Positions 34,229 through 45,330 of a DNA stretch of 64,000 nucleotides are shown here, one piece after another. The notes under the pieces are model-generated. The model was not told the origin of the DNA. It was given only the letters and a program-made list of their open reading frames with translations, and did not search any database. Origin of the DNA: Cladopsammia gracilis (Eukaryota; Cnidaria; Anthozoa; Scleractinia; Dendrophylliidae). The position numbers were made by a program, and so were the translations under genes. The stretch lies in assembly GCA_022457155.1 (NCBI GenBank), contig JAJGOT010000155.1, positions 748,001 through 812,000 on the forward strand, given 5' to 3'. Each line of letters starts with the position of its first letter. Position 1 is the stretch's first letter.

Positions 34229-36245
34229 TTTTTTTTAAATTTATTTACAGGTTTACAACGAAGCGTTAATTACATACTTTTCATACAATAAAGAAACTAC
34301 TTACACTAGTTACTTTACAATAATACAAGAAAGAAAAAAAAGTACACTAACAGCTCGAAAGAACTTAACAGAAGCGCTCCTGGGTGGAAAGCCTTGGGCC
34401 AAAAAATTTATATTAAAAATATTGAAATTGAGAAAATATGTCGTTTTTTTTTTTCTTTGGGGGGTGGGGGGCTCGTTTTGTCCGTTTTAGTTCATAAAAA
34501 GGACGCAAACAACTCCCATTTTTTTGAATTGGTTGTTTGGGTGTTCTCAATTTTATAGATATGCTTAAGATAACCAAGGAAGTCATTCAGTTTTGGAGTA
34601 CAGTCTTTAAGTCTACAAATCCAAATAAAATATTTGGCAGTTAGAAGGCAAAAATTGATTTGGAGGTTATTCTTAGATTTATCTGGTCTCAGACCCAGCG
34701 CGATATCTACTTGAAAACATTCATTAGTAATTTGACAAGACTGTAGCCACGAAAAAACACTGTTCCAAAAACCTTGAATCTTCTCGCATTTCCAAAAGAG
34801 GTGCAACAAGTTTTCTGCTTCGGATTGGCAGAAAGTGCATTTTTCATTGTCGACAACACCTATTGTTTTAAGGAAACTATTGGTTGACAAGCGTCGATGT
34901 AAAAATTTAAAATTAAAGGTTACAAGTTTTGAGCTCTTTGTGCATTGTAAGGACAATTGGTAAGCTGCTCTCCAGTTGACCGTTTGATTTGGAGGAAGGT
35001 TAATGTCATTGTGCCATTTTTCTTGTGACGAGTGAGGTTGCTCACATTTGAATGATATTAACTTCTTATATACAAGTCTAGATGGCTTTGCGCACTCAAT
35101 AAATTTCGTAAACAGACATTCGTGTTTATGTTGATTCCCCTTATTACGAAGGCGATTGATTGCAGTTACTATTCCAAAGTAAGTAAGAGGTCGTACTTGC
35201 AGATTATACTTGTTTTGGAAGTCAATCCAGGTAAGTAGATGCGAGGAGCTATCCATTAGATGCTTAACCTTTGTTACCCCTTTAGCATACCAATCTTTGT
35301 AGAAAACGGGTCTATTTTCAATTCGTATCAGTGAATTATACCACAAAGACGACGACAAAAGGTGATCATCCGATGTTACCGTACCCTCAAAAAAAGCCTC
35401 GCTCCAGATTTCAAGGATTTCCTTAACAAAGGGGCAAGATATATTGGTTAAGCTTATGGCGTCTTTTTTATGCAAATTACCCCTTAGTATTACATCTCCT
35501 CCATATTGGTGAAGATCCAAATCAAAAAAGATTTTCCAGTTGCCGCGGTTTTCAATATCTAGGTACTTTTGGATCCAAGTGGCTTTTAACGATTTGTTGA
35601 AAGAAAAAATATCAATCATTTTGATTCCTCCTTCTGAGTAATCGTTTATCACAACATTTCGCTTTATTCTATCACCCTTGCCACTCCAAAGAAAGTCATA
35701 AAACATCAAGTTTATTTCTTTCAAAACACTATGGTTTCTTTTTAGAGGAGAAAGAATGTATACTAGTTGCGACGCTACAAGGCTTTTCAACACCGTGACT
35801 TTCCCCAAAAGGCTGAGTCTTCGAAATTTCCAGCAGCGTAAGATCGCCCTTACTTTTTCTAACTTTTCATTGTAGTTTTGGGACACTGTTATTATTGGAT
35901 TTGTTGACAACCACACCCCAAGAAGCCTGACCTTTTCTTTTGGCCATTTAAAATTCCATTCAGGGCAGAGCCTAAGCACTGAATTCGTTTTTGAACCGAT
36001 CCATAAAGCCTCCGTTTTTCTACTATTGAGTCTGAGGCCAGAAATCTTGCCAAAGCTATCCAAAAACTTTAAGGACTCTTTCAGTGATTTTTCGGAACCG
36101 TCTAAGACTAGTGTTGTGTCATCTGCATATTGACTCAATTTAATTTCAGTACCATTTACAACTATACCCCTAATTTCCTTGCTTTTGCGAAAGGCTTCAG
36201 CCATTATCTCTGCTGCAAGAATAAATAAATAGGGCGACAGAGGGA
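34229..36245 (-). mobile_element. 5'-truncated LINE inserted in the minisatellite
   Basis: The 3' end lies at the left with a poly-T (poly-A on the minus strand) at 34229-34236. The truncated 5' end is at 36245. AAACATT flanks both sides (34222-34228, 36246-36252). The unit phrase CAAACATCGGGTTTGTGC is split by it. Confidence 0.85.
34492..36242 (-). CDS. LINE ORF2 C-terminal part: reverse transcriptase with YADD
   Basis: One open frame of about 580 codons from the truncation point to a stop at 34492. It opens inside the reverse-transcriptase domain (PLSPYLFILAAEIM), has the catalytic box SQYADDTTLV, then thumb-like sequence (RLSLLGKVTVLKSL) and a cysteine cluster near the end (CTFCQSEAENLLHLFWKC). 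This order fits L1/Tx1-type LINE ORF2 proteins. The endonuclease and the RT N-terminus are missing, so it cannot be functional. The lack of stops over 1.7 kb suggests a recent insertion. Frames 36243-36390 that extend it are minisatellite read-through. Confidence 0.88.
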
Positions 36246-36252
36246 AAACATT

Positions 36253-37867
36253 GGGTTGGTGCAGTGCTTTTCCCTCGGGTCCCTTTTTAGTTTGTACGCT
36301 TGTTTGTGACGTTTTGATATATGCGTTCTTTGCCTCACAAACACCTGGTTTGTGCAGTGCTTTTGAAGTTTCTACGCCTTTATTTGTCACGTTTTGTTAT
36401 GTGTACTTTGCCTCGCAAACATCGGGTCTGTGCAGTGCTTTTGAAGTTTTTACGCCTATATTTGTGACGTTTTGTTATGCGTATTTTGCCTCACAAACAT
36501 CGGGTTTGTGAGGTGTTTTTGAAGTTAATGTACGCCTTTATTTTTGACGTTTTGTTAATATGCGTACTTTGTCTCACAAACATCGGGTTTGTGCAGTGCT
36601 TTTGAAGTTTGTACGCCTTTATTTGTCACGTTTTGTTATGCGTACTTTGCCTCACAAACATCGGGTATGAGAGGTGCTTTTGAAGTTAATGTACGCCTTT
36701 ATTTGTTAATATGCGTACTTTGCCTAACGAACATCGGGTTTGTGCAGTGCTTTTGAAGTTTGTACTTCTTATTTGTCACGTTTTGTTATGCGTACTTTGC
36801 CTCACAAACATCGGGTTTGTGCAGTGCTTTTGAAGTTTGTACGCCTTTATTATGCGTACTTTGCCTCACAAACACCGGGTTTGTGCTGTGCTTTTGAAGT
36901 TTGTACGCCTTTATTATGCGTACTTTGCCTCACAAGCATCGGGTTTGTGCAGTGCCTTTGAAGTTTGTACGCCTTTATTTGTTACGTTTTGTTATGCGTA
37001 CTTTGCTTCACAAGCATCGGGTTTGTGCAGTGCTTTTTGAAGTTTGTACGCCTTTATTATGCGTACTTTGCCACGCAAACATCGGGTTTGTGCAGTGCCT
37101 TTGAAGTTTGTACGCCTTTATTTGTCACGTTCTGTTATGCGTACTTTGCCTCACAAGCATCGGGTTTGTGCAGTGCTTTTGAAGTTGTACGCCTTTATTT
37201 ATCACGTTTTGTTATGCGTACTTTGCCTCACAAACATCGGGTTTGTGCGGTGCTTTTGAAGTTTGTACGCCTTTATTTGTGACGTTTTGTTAAGCGTACT
37301 TTTCCTCGCAAACATCGGGTTTGTGTAGTGCTTTTGAAGTTTGTACGCCTTTATTTGTCACGTTTTGTTATGCGTACTTTGCCTCGCAAACATCACGTTT
37401 GTGCAGTGCCTTTGAAGTTTGTACGCCTTTATTTGTCATGTTCTGTTATGCGTACTTTGCCTCACAAACATTGGGTTTGTACAGTGCCTTTGAAGTTTGT
37501 ACGCCTTTATTTCTCACGTTTTGTTATGCGTACTTTGCCTCAGTCCCAAACATCGGGTGTGTGCAGTGCCTTTGACGTTTGAACGCCTTTATTTCTCACG
37601 TTTTGTTATGCGTACTTTGCCTCAGTCCCAAACATCGGGTTTGTGCAGTGCTTTTGACGTTTGTACGCTTTTTTTGTCACGTTTTGTTTTGCGTACTTTG
37701 CCTCACAAACATCGGGTTTGTGCAGTGCCTTTAAGTTTTTACGCCTTTATTTGTGACGTTTTGTTATGCGTACTTTGCCTCGCAAACATCGGGTTTGTGC
37801 AGTGCCTTTGAAGTTTGTACGCCTTTATTTGTCACGTTTTGTCATGCGTACTTTGCCGCACGAACAT
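36253..37867 (+). repeat. Minisatellite, main segment (78-bp and 64-bp units)
   Basis: About 21 units. The long form runs GCGTACTTTGCCTCACAAAC, CATCGGGTTTGTGCAGTGC, TTTTGAAGTTTGTACGCC, TTTATTTGTCACGTTTTGTT. The short form lacks TTTGTCACGTTTTG, giving 64 bp (e.g. 36840-36960). Units differ by point changes and small insertions (CAGTCCCAAACATC near 37540 and 37622). All ORFs here are readings of the repeat. Confidence 0.92.
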
Positions 37868-37878
37868 TGGTTTGTGCA

Positions 37879-39340
37879 TAGGGAACCCACGCGTTTATCA
37901 AGAATGATCATAGAATAAAGTTACAAATGGACTTACGTGATGTAGTGTTTCATTCCAAATGTGCCGTTACTTTTGTGCTGTTGAATAACCGGTGTTGAAT
38001 AACTGAAATCAGTTTCTGCCGGGATTTTTAGCAGCTACAACGGTCTGATCAATTTCGAAACGATCGTGTCTGTATTTTTTTTAATGGTCTCGCATTTCAC
38101 CGTCTGTTATTAAATTTTAACTTGTCAGCCATCATGCGGGATGGTTTCGTATTTCGGCGTCATGCGGCATATCACGTAACCGATTGTTATTAATTAAATT
38201 AAGAGTTTAAATTTTTTAACGGTTAAGAGAGAGAGAGAGAGTGACAAGGGTCGAAACTCCAGAGCTTGTATCGACATATCAGTGACTGAACTTGAGTGGA
38301 CCACGTCGCCCACGCAATGCGCGAGGTACTCGAAAGCTCCAGGGTTAGCACTCTTCCTAACAAGTACGACTTGCCCGTACCAGCTTCTCCTGTGATAAAG
38401 GCATTATGCTCCTGAAGAATTAGATCTAACGCGTTCTGTTGGCACAAATTTAGGACCCTGTGATAACACAAAAAATCTTTGAGATAATGCCTGGTTTTGA
38501 TAGATTTGAAACGCGACAGGAAAGACAAGATATTGAAAAATTCCACTTACATTTTTACTCCCGAGGATGTATTTGTGGTCACATTTCAAAAACGGTGGCG
38601 AACTCTAACTTGGATATTCTGTTATAGACGATTTTAAATCGAGTATTTGAACGCAGAGCGTGCACCAAGAAGGAAGAGGAAAATAAATTACACGCGAGAC
38701 AACCAGGAACATAGCGCAACAAATATTCTGGCATGTATTTAGCGCGTGGAAAACGTCACTTGAACAAAAGATATTGATTGATAAACACAACGCCACACCG
38801 TGTAGGGCAACTTCCGGTCCACTCAAGTTAAGTCATTGATACTACGATAAAGGAGCTAAAGATTTTTGTTTATTTCACTAGTGAATAACGTGTTTTCCAC
38901 GGAAAATAAACGCTCTGACATCAACTTCAACCTTTCAGATGCTACTCAGTGTGGTTTACGGCCTAATTCCGACGGTTAAGAGGCGGAACAGCTTCCGAAG
39001 AAATTTGTCCTCAAATGAGTTTCGTCCCTTGTCAATTTTCTCTTCTCCCTATTTCCAGACGCCGAAATACGAAACCATCCAGCATGATGGCTGACAAGTT
39101 AAAATTTAATAACAGACGGTGAAATGTGAGACCATTCAAAAAATTACAGACACGATCGTTTCGAAATTGATCGGACCGTTGTAGCTGCTAAAAATCCCGG
39201 CAGAAACTGATTTCAGTTATTCAACACCGGTTATTCAACAGCACAAAAGTAACGGCACATTTGGAATGAAACACTACATCACGTAAGTCCATTTGTAACT
39301 TTATTCTATGATCATTCTTGATAAACGCGTGGGTTCCCTA
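37879..39340. mobile_element. 1.46-kb element with ~280-bp inverted ends, 11-bp target duplication
   Basis: The ends TAGGGAACCCACGCG... (37879-38161) and their mirror (39059-39340) are nearly perfect. TGGTTTGTGCA flanks both sides (37868-37878, 39341-39351). It lies inside a minisatellite unit. Long inverted ends with a 9-11-bp duplication fit Mutator-like foldbacks. The interior contains a helicase fragment on the minus strand. Confidence 0.88.
38343..38457 (-). pseudogene. Pif1-like helicase fragment with Walker A
   Basis: After a splice-acceptor-like TTATCACAG the minus strand reads LNLCQQNALDLILQEHNAF, then ITGEAGTGKSYLL, the Walker A loop. The spacing matches the N-terminus of Pif1-family DNA helicases. 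Only this exon-sized piece is present; later helicase motifs are absent. It may be a captured host exon or the remnant of an autonomous relative. Confidence 0.7.
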
Positions 39341-39351
39341 TGGTTTGTGCA

Positions 39352-39660
39352 GTGCGTTTGGAGTTTGTACGCCTTTATTATGCGTGCTTTGCTTCACGAA
39401 CGTCGGTTTGTGCAGTGCTTTGAAGTTTTGTACGCCTTTATTATGCGTACTTTGCCTCACAAAAATCGCGTTTGTGCAGTGCCTTTGAAGTTTGTACGCC
39501 TTTATGTGTCACGTTGTTACTGTGAGTACTTTGCCTCACAAATATCTGGTTTGTGTAGTGCTTTCGAGGTTTATACGCCTTTATCTGTCAAGTTTTTGTT
39601 ATTAGTAATTTGCCTTGCAGACATCGAGTCTGTGCCATGCTTCGCTCAGTTCCGTTGAAG
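39352..39660 (+). repeat. Minisatellite, third segment
   Basis: Four degenerate units continue the array on the far side of the foldback, e.g. CTTTGAAGTTTTGTACGCC. They lose similarity near 39660. Confidence 0.8.
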
Positions 39661-41144
39661 TTTGTATACGTTGGTTTTTATTACCCTGGGTCTGCTTGTT
39701 CCTGTATTTATTTTTATGTTTTAAATTTTGCAGATTCGTTATTTTTCATGTCATTGGCATCCTATTGTTTCCTTTTCTATAGTGTTGTTGCCAGTTCTAC
39801 CCGGTTTAGCACTCTTTTATTGTGCGTTCCGCCTTTATTAGTGGATTTTATGGTTCGTGTGTTTATCTTGGTGTTAAACTCGAAGTTTACATACTTCGGG
39901 TAGTTATCCGTATTCTTTTCCGTTTACTCTTTATTTCCCTGTCATTTGCGGAGTTTGTTTCGTTCCGCGCCCTCTCCCGCGCCATTTATCTCGATTCCTT
40001 ATTTTCCCATGGTAGCCTGAAAGGGTGTCTAATGCCCTAGTCGGATTACTGACGCTCAGGTTGCCATCCCTTGGGTGGGTTCTCTCGCAGGTTTCCCGCG
40101 CACAATCGTTTACGTTTTCCTCGACATTATATCCTGTTCACCACTCAAGGGCTGGCAGCCTTTATATCATATATATTTGTCATGTACAGAGTATTACCGT
40201 CCTTTTCAATTGCAGAGCTTTGCTTTGTCCTCTGCTTATGCTACTTAAAGACACCCTCAAAAGAGTTTTATAGTTTTCTGATTTCTTGGCCGGGAGACAA
40301 GATGTTTTCTCTGCCACGCCTAGGATATGTCACTTTCTGGCTTGCAAAGGCTCCCGGAAAAAGACGCAGGTCCACATCACTTCTATGTCCTCCTCTAGAA
40401 GGCCTAAAATTCATATCCGTGGTTACCCTGTTCACCTATCCTGTTCCGCGCCTTCTGCCGCGCTATTAGTTTCGCTCCCCTTTTCCCATGATAGCCAAGG
40501 GTGTCTAATGCCCTAGTCGGATTACTGACGCTCAGGTTGCCATCCCTTGGGTGGGTCTCTCGCGCACAATCGTTTGCGTTTTCCCCAACACTATGCCCTG
40601 TTCACCACTCAAGGGCTGGCAGCCTTTATATTGTATATATTTGCCATGTAAGAAGCCGTCTTTACCAATTGCAGAGCATCCCTTTGTCCTCCGCTTATGC
40701 TAATCAAAGACTCCCTTAAAGGAGTTTTTTAGTTTTTGAGTTCTTTGCCGGGATGCAAGATGTTTTCTGCCACGCGTATTGAGCAGATTAGGAACTCTAC
40801 TTTACAGCATTACAGTCCCGCCTCCGTTACTATCTGCAAGACGCTCAAATTTACGAGGGTAAACTCTGCACAGCTTTAGAGCCGGGGTGGCTATTTCTTT
40901 AGCCTTCACTCTAGACGCTATGCCTCATTTTGGTTGGTGCCATGCTTCAGCTCCTACCGCATCCTATAACATGAATGCTGCACAAGACCTTCGTTTTACA
41001 GGACCATCGGAGTTGCTGTCTCGCCATGTCTCCTTTAGATTTGGGTGGTTGGATGGGATTTTCTGGTTTGGGGTTTTAGGTTTGAGTATTGGCAAGTGTC
41101 TCGGGTTATTTGGTGTTAGGCCATTGTAACGTTTGACATCTGGG
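39661..41144 (+). other. Interior right part of the split-repeat element, with a tandem duplication
   Basis: Two imperfect copies of one stretch lie at about 40024-40497 and 40500-40780. Both start GTGTCTAATGCCCTAGTCGG and include CTCAAGGGCTGGCAGCC and AAGATGTTTTCT. No domain was recognised in the frames over it. If a recombinase gene was once here, it is too decayed to identify. Confidence 0.6.
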
Positions 41145-41202
41145 CACGGTCGCATATCTCCCTCTCTTATTAAGCAAGCGTGAAAGGGACTGTCGCGAAT
41201 AG
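41145..41202 (+). repeat. Split direct repeat B1
   Basis: Starts CACGGTCGCATATCTCCCTC, ends GGGACTGTCGCGAATAG. Matches 41404-41458. Confidence 0.85.
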
Positions 41203-41206
41203 TATG

Positions 41207-41286
41207 CTATTCGCTCCAGTCCCTTACAGAGCGAGTATAAATAAGAGCTGTGCATCTAATTTCGGCTCAATTCAAGTAAGAATCCT
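41207..41286 (+). repeat. Split direct repeat A2
   Basis: Second copy of A1 with few differences. It follows B1 after only 4 bp; the junction GCGAATAG-TATG-CTATTCGC is palindromic. Confidence 0.85.
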
Positions 41287-41403
41287 CCAGTTGTTGGCAG
41301 CCGTACTTGTTATCTCTCTCTTTCGCGCTTGCCTCCTATGCCTCTGTGCTTTTCTTTCCCCTCCCTCCCTTTCCCTATCCGTTTTCACTTCCTACTCTCC
41401 CAA

Positions 41404-41458
41404 GCACGGTCGCATATCTCCATCTCTTATTAAGCAGGCGTGAAAGGGACTGTCGCGA
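41404..41458 (+). repeat. Split direct repeat B2
   Basis: Second copy of B1. The sequence after it resumes block homology (CTTACGAACGAGATTG). Confidence 0.8.
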
Positions 41459-41690
41459 GAGACTTACGAACGAGATTGTGCGTGGGAAACTGGACATTTA
41501 GGTCAGCAGGTCTCGACCTTAATAAACAGGGTGTGTCATTAACAAAGTAGTGCATTCTTTACAGACAGTCATTGAAATACTCGACACAAAGGCTAGTCTG
41601 TTTCAACTTTATATTATTTAGATGCTTTTGGTGTTGAAGTGGAGACTATGATTAGAATAAGTGAGGCATTTAGAACAGATAGCACCATTT

Positions 41691-42833
41691 ATGATATCTC
41701 TTAGTTAGTATGCGCGCTGTGATTGGTCAATTTAGCGGGCGTATTTTTCAGTACGGTCCGCTAAATTTCAGAGTCCCAGCATCGGCCTAGCATACGCATA
41801 CAAAAGTTGTTTTCTACATTAAAAATTATCAAGAGGAAACGTTTGGAGCTAAATGGGTTAACTATGTCAGGTTACAAAAATTCCCCGATGAAATTAAGCT
41901 ATAACTTTAGCAAAAAACTGATTAGCCGTGAATCAATAAGCATTGACAATTTTCTCAAGTAAGCTTACATGCTTATTGTTTTGATATTTAGCTTTTTTAG
42001 GGTGTAAGTTATAAAAACTCGAGTAACTCGGCAAATTCGTGACTAACAATTTAATTTAGCATTGAGAGTACCTTTCTTCATAACAAGACGTCTCTATAAA
42101 AAAAAAGCTGCAAAACAACTTGAAACGGCTTCCATCGGCAAACTGATGTATCATATAAGCTTAAATTAACTTATTAGTTTGATCAAGTTCTTGTCTGGTT
42201 ATAAACTTAAGTTCAGAGTTATCGTTTGTGGCAGTGGCTCTAATAAGAACAAACTTGAAGCTACAGATGATAATAAATAAAAGTTTTGAAACTGACATGT
42301 TAAAAATTTTATAAAAAGTTTAAAAGTTTATCTAAATTTTCGGTCGCTCACTGCGGCCTTCATCAGAGAATGAATGTTCTTTTTGTGGGAAACAAGTTAT
42401 TTAAAATCCTTGACAATTGGTAGGTATACTCTTGGGAATGGCTTCCGTTCGTTGACACGACACTGAAGCTACAGAATTACGCTAAAAGTGTACTTTGATT
42501 CCTCAGCGAAATATTTGCCCTTGCAATGGATTCCATGAAAACAATTTTTGTGTATTCGCAAATACGCTCTAGATCTTGATGCAGCTCACGCTGAAAATTT
42601 GTCAGGGGCGATTGAAATTCAAACTCATCCATACACAAAGTTCAGCATGAAGCCACTAAAACACACAAAAAGCCACAAACAACTTGCAGTGATTTCATGA
42701 CAAGATATTTTCAGTGTCCTTTAAGAAGTTTGAGAGTTTCTTCATTCACCGCTGTAGACCGAAGTGCTGCCACATTTTCCCGTTTAACACGTTTGTTTTG
42801 GCATAGTTTTCAAGTTCGTGCCATTTAAGTTTA
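41691..42833. other. Unique spacer between blocks, no gene
   Basis: AT-rich. The phrase TCGGTCGCTCACTGCGGCC with a following CTTCATCAGAG near 42340-42370 resembles the termini of Penelope-like elements, but no frame supports it. Confidence 0.4.
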
Positions 42834-43027
42834 TTGCGGCTTTGTTATGTTTTCATGGTGGTTTTTGTCATTGCTTTTGTCGTCGCCCTTTGCGTATCCT
42901 TTTCTCGGCGTTTGTTTAGCATCGTTACTGAGTTTATTTTCGTTCAGGTAGCATTACGGGGTACTTCGCCGTGGAATTCTAAGGGTTTGCCGCCGGGGTA
43001 CGGCTTATTTGCGCATTGTTTAGGAAT

Positions 43028-43610
43028 ATTCCACTCAAATCCCACCGGTGAAGACTGATCAGTGTAATGAGTTATTAAAATGCATGAGTATCCCACCGGT
43101 GAAGACTGTTGGTGCGGTGAGTTATTATGAGTATCCCACCGGTGAAGACTGCTTAGTGCAGTGAGTTATTATGAGTATCCCACCGGTGAAGACTGCTTAG
43201 TGCAGTGAGTTATTATGAGTATCCCACCGGTGAAGACTGCTTAGTGCAGTGAGTTATTATGAGCATCCCACCGGTAAAGACTGTTGGTGCAGTGAGTTAT
43301 TATGGGTATCCCACCGATGAAGACTGATCAGTGCGATGGCTTATTTAATGGATACGCCACCCATGCTCACTGCAGCAAATTACTGAAATGGGTATGCCAC
43401 CGGCGAAGACTGATCGGTGCAGTTAATGATTTAAACGAGGAGGCCGCCGTTGACGACTGCTCAGTGCAGTAAATTTCTGAAATGTGTATCCCACCGGTGG
43501 AAATTGATCCGTGAAGTAAATTATTGAAATGAGCATCCTACCACTTATAACTCCTCGGTGCGGTGAGTTATCATCATGTCACCGGTCATGCGTCGGCACG
43601 TGACTCACCC
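43028..43610 (+). repeat. Minisatellite with ~44-bp units
   Basis: Units of the form GAGTATCCCACCGGTGAAGA, CTGCTTAGTGCAGTGAGTTA, TTAT. The first seven are near-identical (43045-43300). Later units drift to about 60 bp with GATCAGTGCAGT variants. Confidence 0.9.
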
Positions 43611-43642
43611 GTCTGCGATGTTTTATAAGTGTTACGTTATAA

Positions 43643-44275
43643 AATTCCATCTAACAGCGCAAACATATTCGCTAGTGAAAGTTCCATATAACAGCGCAAG
43701 CATATTCGCTCGGGGAGGTTCGGTATAACAGCGTAAACAAATTCGTTCGCGAAAGTTCCATTAAACAGCGTAAACATATTCGCTCGTGAAAGTTCCATCT
43801 AACAGCGTAAACATATTCGCTTGCGAAAGTTCCATTAAACAGCGTAAACAAATTCGCTCGTGAAAATTCCATCCAACAGCGTAAATATATTCGCTCGTGA
43901 CAGTTCCATGTAACAGCGTAAACATATTCGCTCGTGGAAGTTCCGTCATAGCGTAAACATATTCGCTCGGGAAAGTTCCATTAAACAGCGTAAACATATT
44001 CGCTCGTGAAAATTCCATCTAACAGCGTAAACATATTCGCTCGTGAAAATTTTATCTAGCAGCGTAAACGTATTCGCTCGAGAAAGTTCCATAAAACAGC
44101 GTAAACATATTCGCTCATGGAAGTTCCGTCTAACAGTGTAAACATATTCGCTAGTGAAAAGTTCCACCGAACAGCGCAAACATCTGAAACATATTCGCTA
44201 GTAAAAATTCCATAAGAGCGCAAACACATTCGCTCCGTGAAAAAATTCCATTACACAGCGTGAACATATGAGCTA
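43643..44275 (-). repeat. Minisatellite with ~37-bp units
   Basis: About 17 units of the form AACAGCGTAAACATATTCGC, TCGTGAAAGTTCCATCT, alternating two spacer variants. Reading frames across it (43672-44179, minus) give repeats such as MELSRANMFTL but no real protein. Confidence 0.92.
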
Positions 44276-44279
44276 ATAA

Positions 44280-44954
44280 AAAAATTGTACGAAACAAGGC
44301 CAAAAGTAAGAAGCTACAAGAATGCGAGCGAAAAACTCCTAGCTAGTAACAAACCTAAAGGCTTGCGGACCACAAGGGAAAGTACAATTCCCGACCTAAC
44401 ATAGAGAAAAGCGAATGGCACACTTACCGGGAATGACTGGGACTTGTGCCATGGTAGCTAATCCTCCCCGAGCGCCATGGAAAGGACTTTTGAGGTTATG
44501 AAGGACTGATCGCACCAGAATAAGATTATATAGCCAACAACGTGCCGGAGGTTGCGCAACCCATTCCCACGCTACTATTCTTGGGGTTTAAAGTTACGTA
44601 ATATGTTGAACTTCGCCATTGTTGAAGGAATCTCCGGTGAGAATAGTGTAGGTAACTGTTTCATAGGTTTAGTAAAATCACTCTATGAAACACCTCCACT
44701 TACACTTTCTGGGAGAGGAAAAGGGAGGTGCGGCAGGTGGGGGGGAGTGGCGTGCTACCCTTATGGGCAAATATTTAAGCCCCATGAAGCAGAATCATTT
44801 TTCCCTTTGGGCACCAAAATATTTCATTACCCAAAGAGCCAAAATGTATAACGCCCCTATTTTAGAATTAATCTCAATGCGCCACTGATGACAACTTTTA
44901 TTAATCCGAAAGTACAATGCATCGTCCTCGCCCGCACTTCCTAACCTTTGGTTA
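44280..44954. other. No supportable gene
   Basis: Frames at 44552-44851 and 44685-44888 overlap a G-rich patch (about 44710-44750) and carry no recognisable domain. Confidence 0.4.
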
Positions 44955-45330
44955 TTACTAGTAATAATAATAATAATAATAATAACACATTTCTATAGCG
45001 CCTTTTTTCAAAGGCGCTAATTCCATTCAAAATACACTAAAAATATCATCTAAAATCTGCAATGTTAAGTTTAAAAGCTCGCTTAAAACAGAAAAACAAA
45101 TTATTTACAAGTAAGATGTTCTTAAAAGCCAAAAACGTTACAAACAAAAATCTACAAAGTAAGTTTTAAAACTTCGTTTAAAAAGTAAGGTTTTAAGTTT
45201 ACGTTTAAAAATGTCAATAGTTTCCGCATTCTTAATATGTTCAGGTAAGATTCCAAAATGTGCCAAATGTTTCGCAAGATTTAGTTTGGAATGCAACAAT
45301 TAGTGAAATGCGTACTTGCAGAATTCAATG
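44955..45330 (-). pseudogene. 3' end of a LINE (ORF2 C-terminus, hairpin and ATT tail)
   Basis: The minus strand reads GILPEHIKNAETIDIFKRKL, then KTLLFKRSFKTYF and TAA, the usual C-terminus of jockey/CR1-group LINE polymerases. Downstream come a stem-loop AGCGCCTTTGAAAAAAGGCG and an (ATT)n tail at 44961-44983. This arrangement is common at LINE 3' ends. Confidence 0.75.

Larger units (their letters stand above)
33593..41460 (+). mobile_element. 7.9-kb element with split direct repeats (DIRS/Ngaro-like layout)
   Basis: Repeat A occurs at 33593-33672 and again at 41207-41286. Repeat B occurs at 41145-41202 and again at 41404-41458. The order A1 - interior - B1 A2 B2 is the split-direct-repeat layout of tyrosine-recombinase retroelements of the DIRS order (Ngaro/PAT type), as known from the literature. 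A contains a TATAAATA box and a GTAAG motif. Block B lacks the element (site near 62560). The interior has no reverse transcriptase or recombinase of its own that I can recognise, so it is non-autonomous or gutted. It holds a minisatellite, a LINE and a foldback. Confidence 0.7.
13320..41690. repeat. Block A of the segmental duplication
   Basis: Homologous to block B (46340-62803). A first shared stretch is 13330-13456 with 46360-46484. Homology resumes near 13885/47800 and then continues, apart from insertions, to about 41690/62800. Copy-specific insertions account for the greater length of A: 14028-15742, 17416-17589, 18481-18766, about 27757-28233, 30095-33572 and 33593-41460. Bases 13457-13884 show no gene. 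Confidence 0.85.

Noticed and set aside
36251..37811. Several overlapping reading frames of 60-100 codons
   Set aside because: All are readings of the 78/64-bp minisatellite in different frames, and their proteins are repeats of the unit.
39822..40719. Possible recombinase or gag frames in the split-repeat element
   Set aside because: No tyrosine-recombinase or RT motif could be seen. Frames overlap a tandem duplication and are not consistent between its copies.
43645..44275. Regular ~37-bp repeats that look like a CRISPR array
   Set aside because: The whole unit, spacer part included, repeats; no unique spacers, no cas genes, and the DNA is from an animal. It is a minisatellite.
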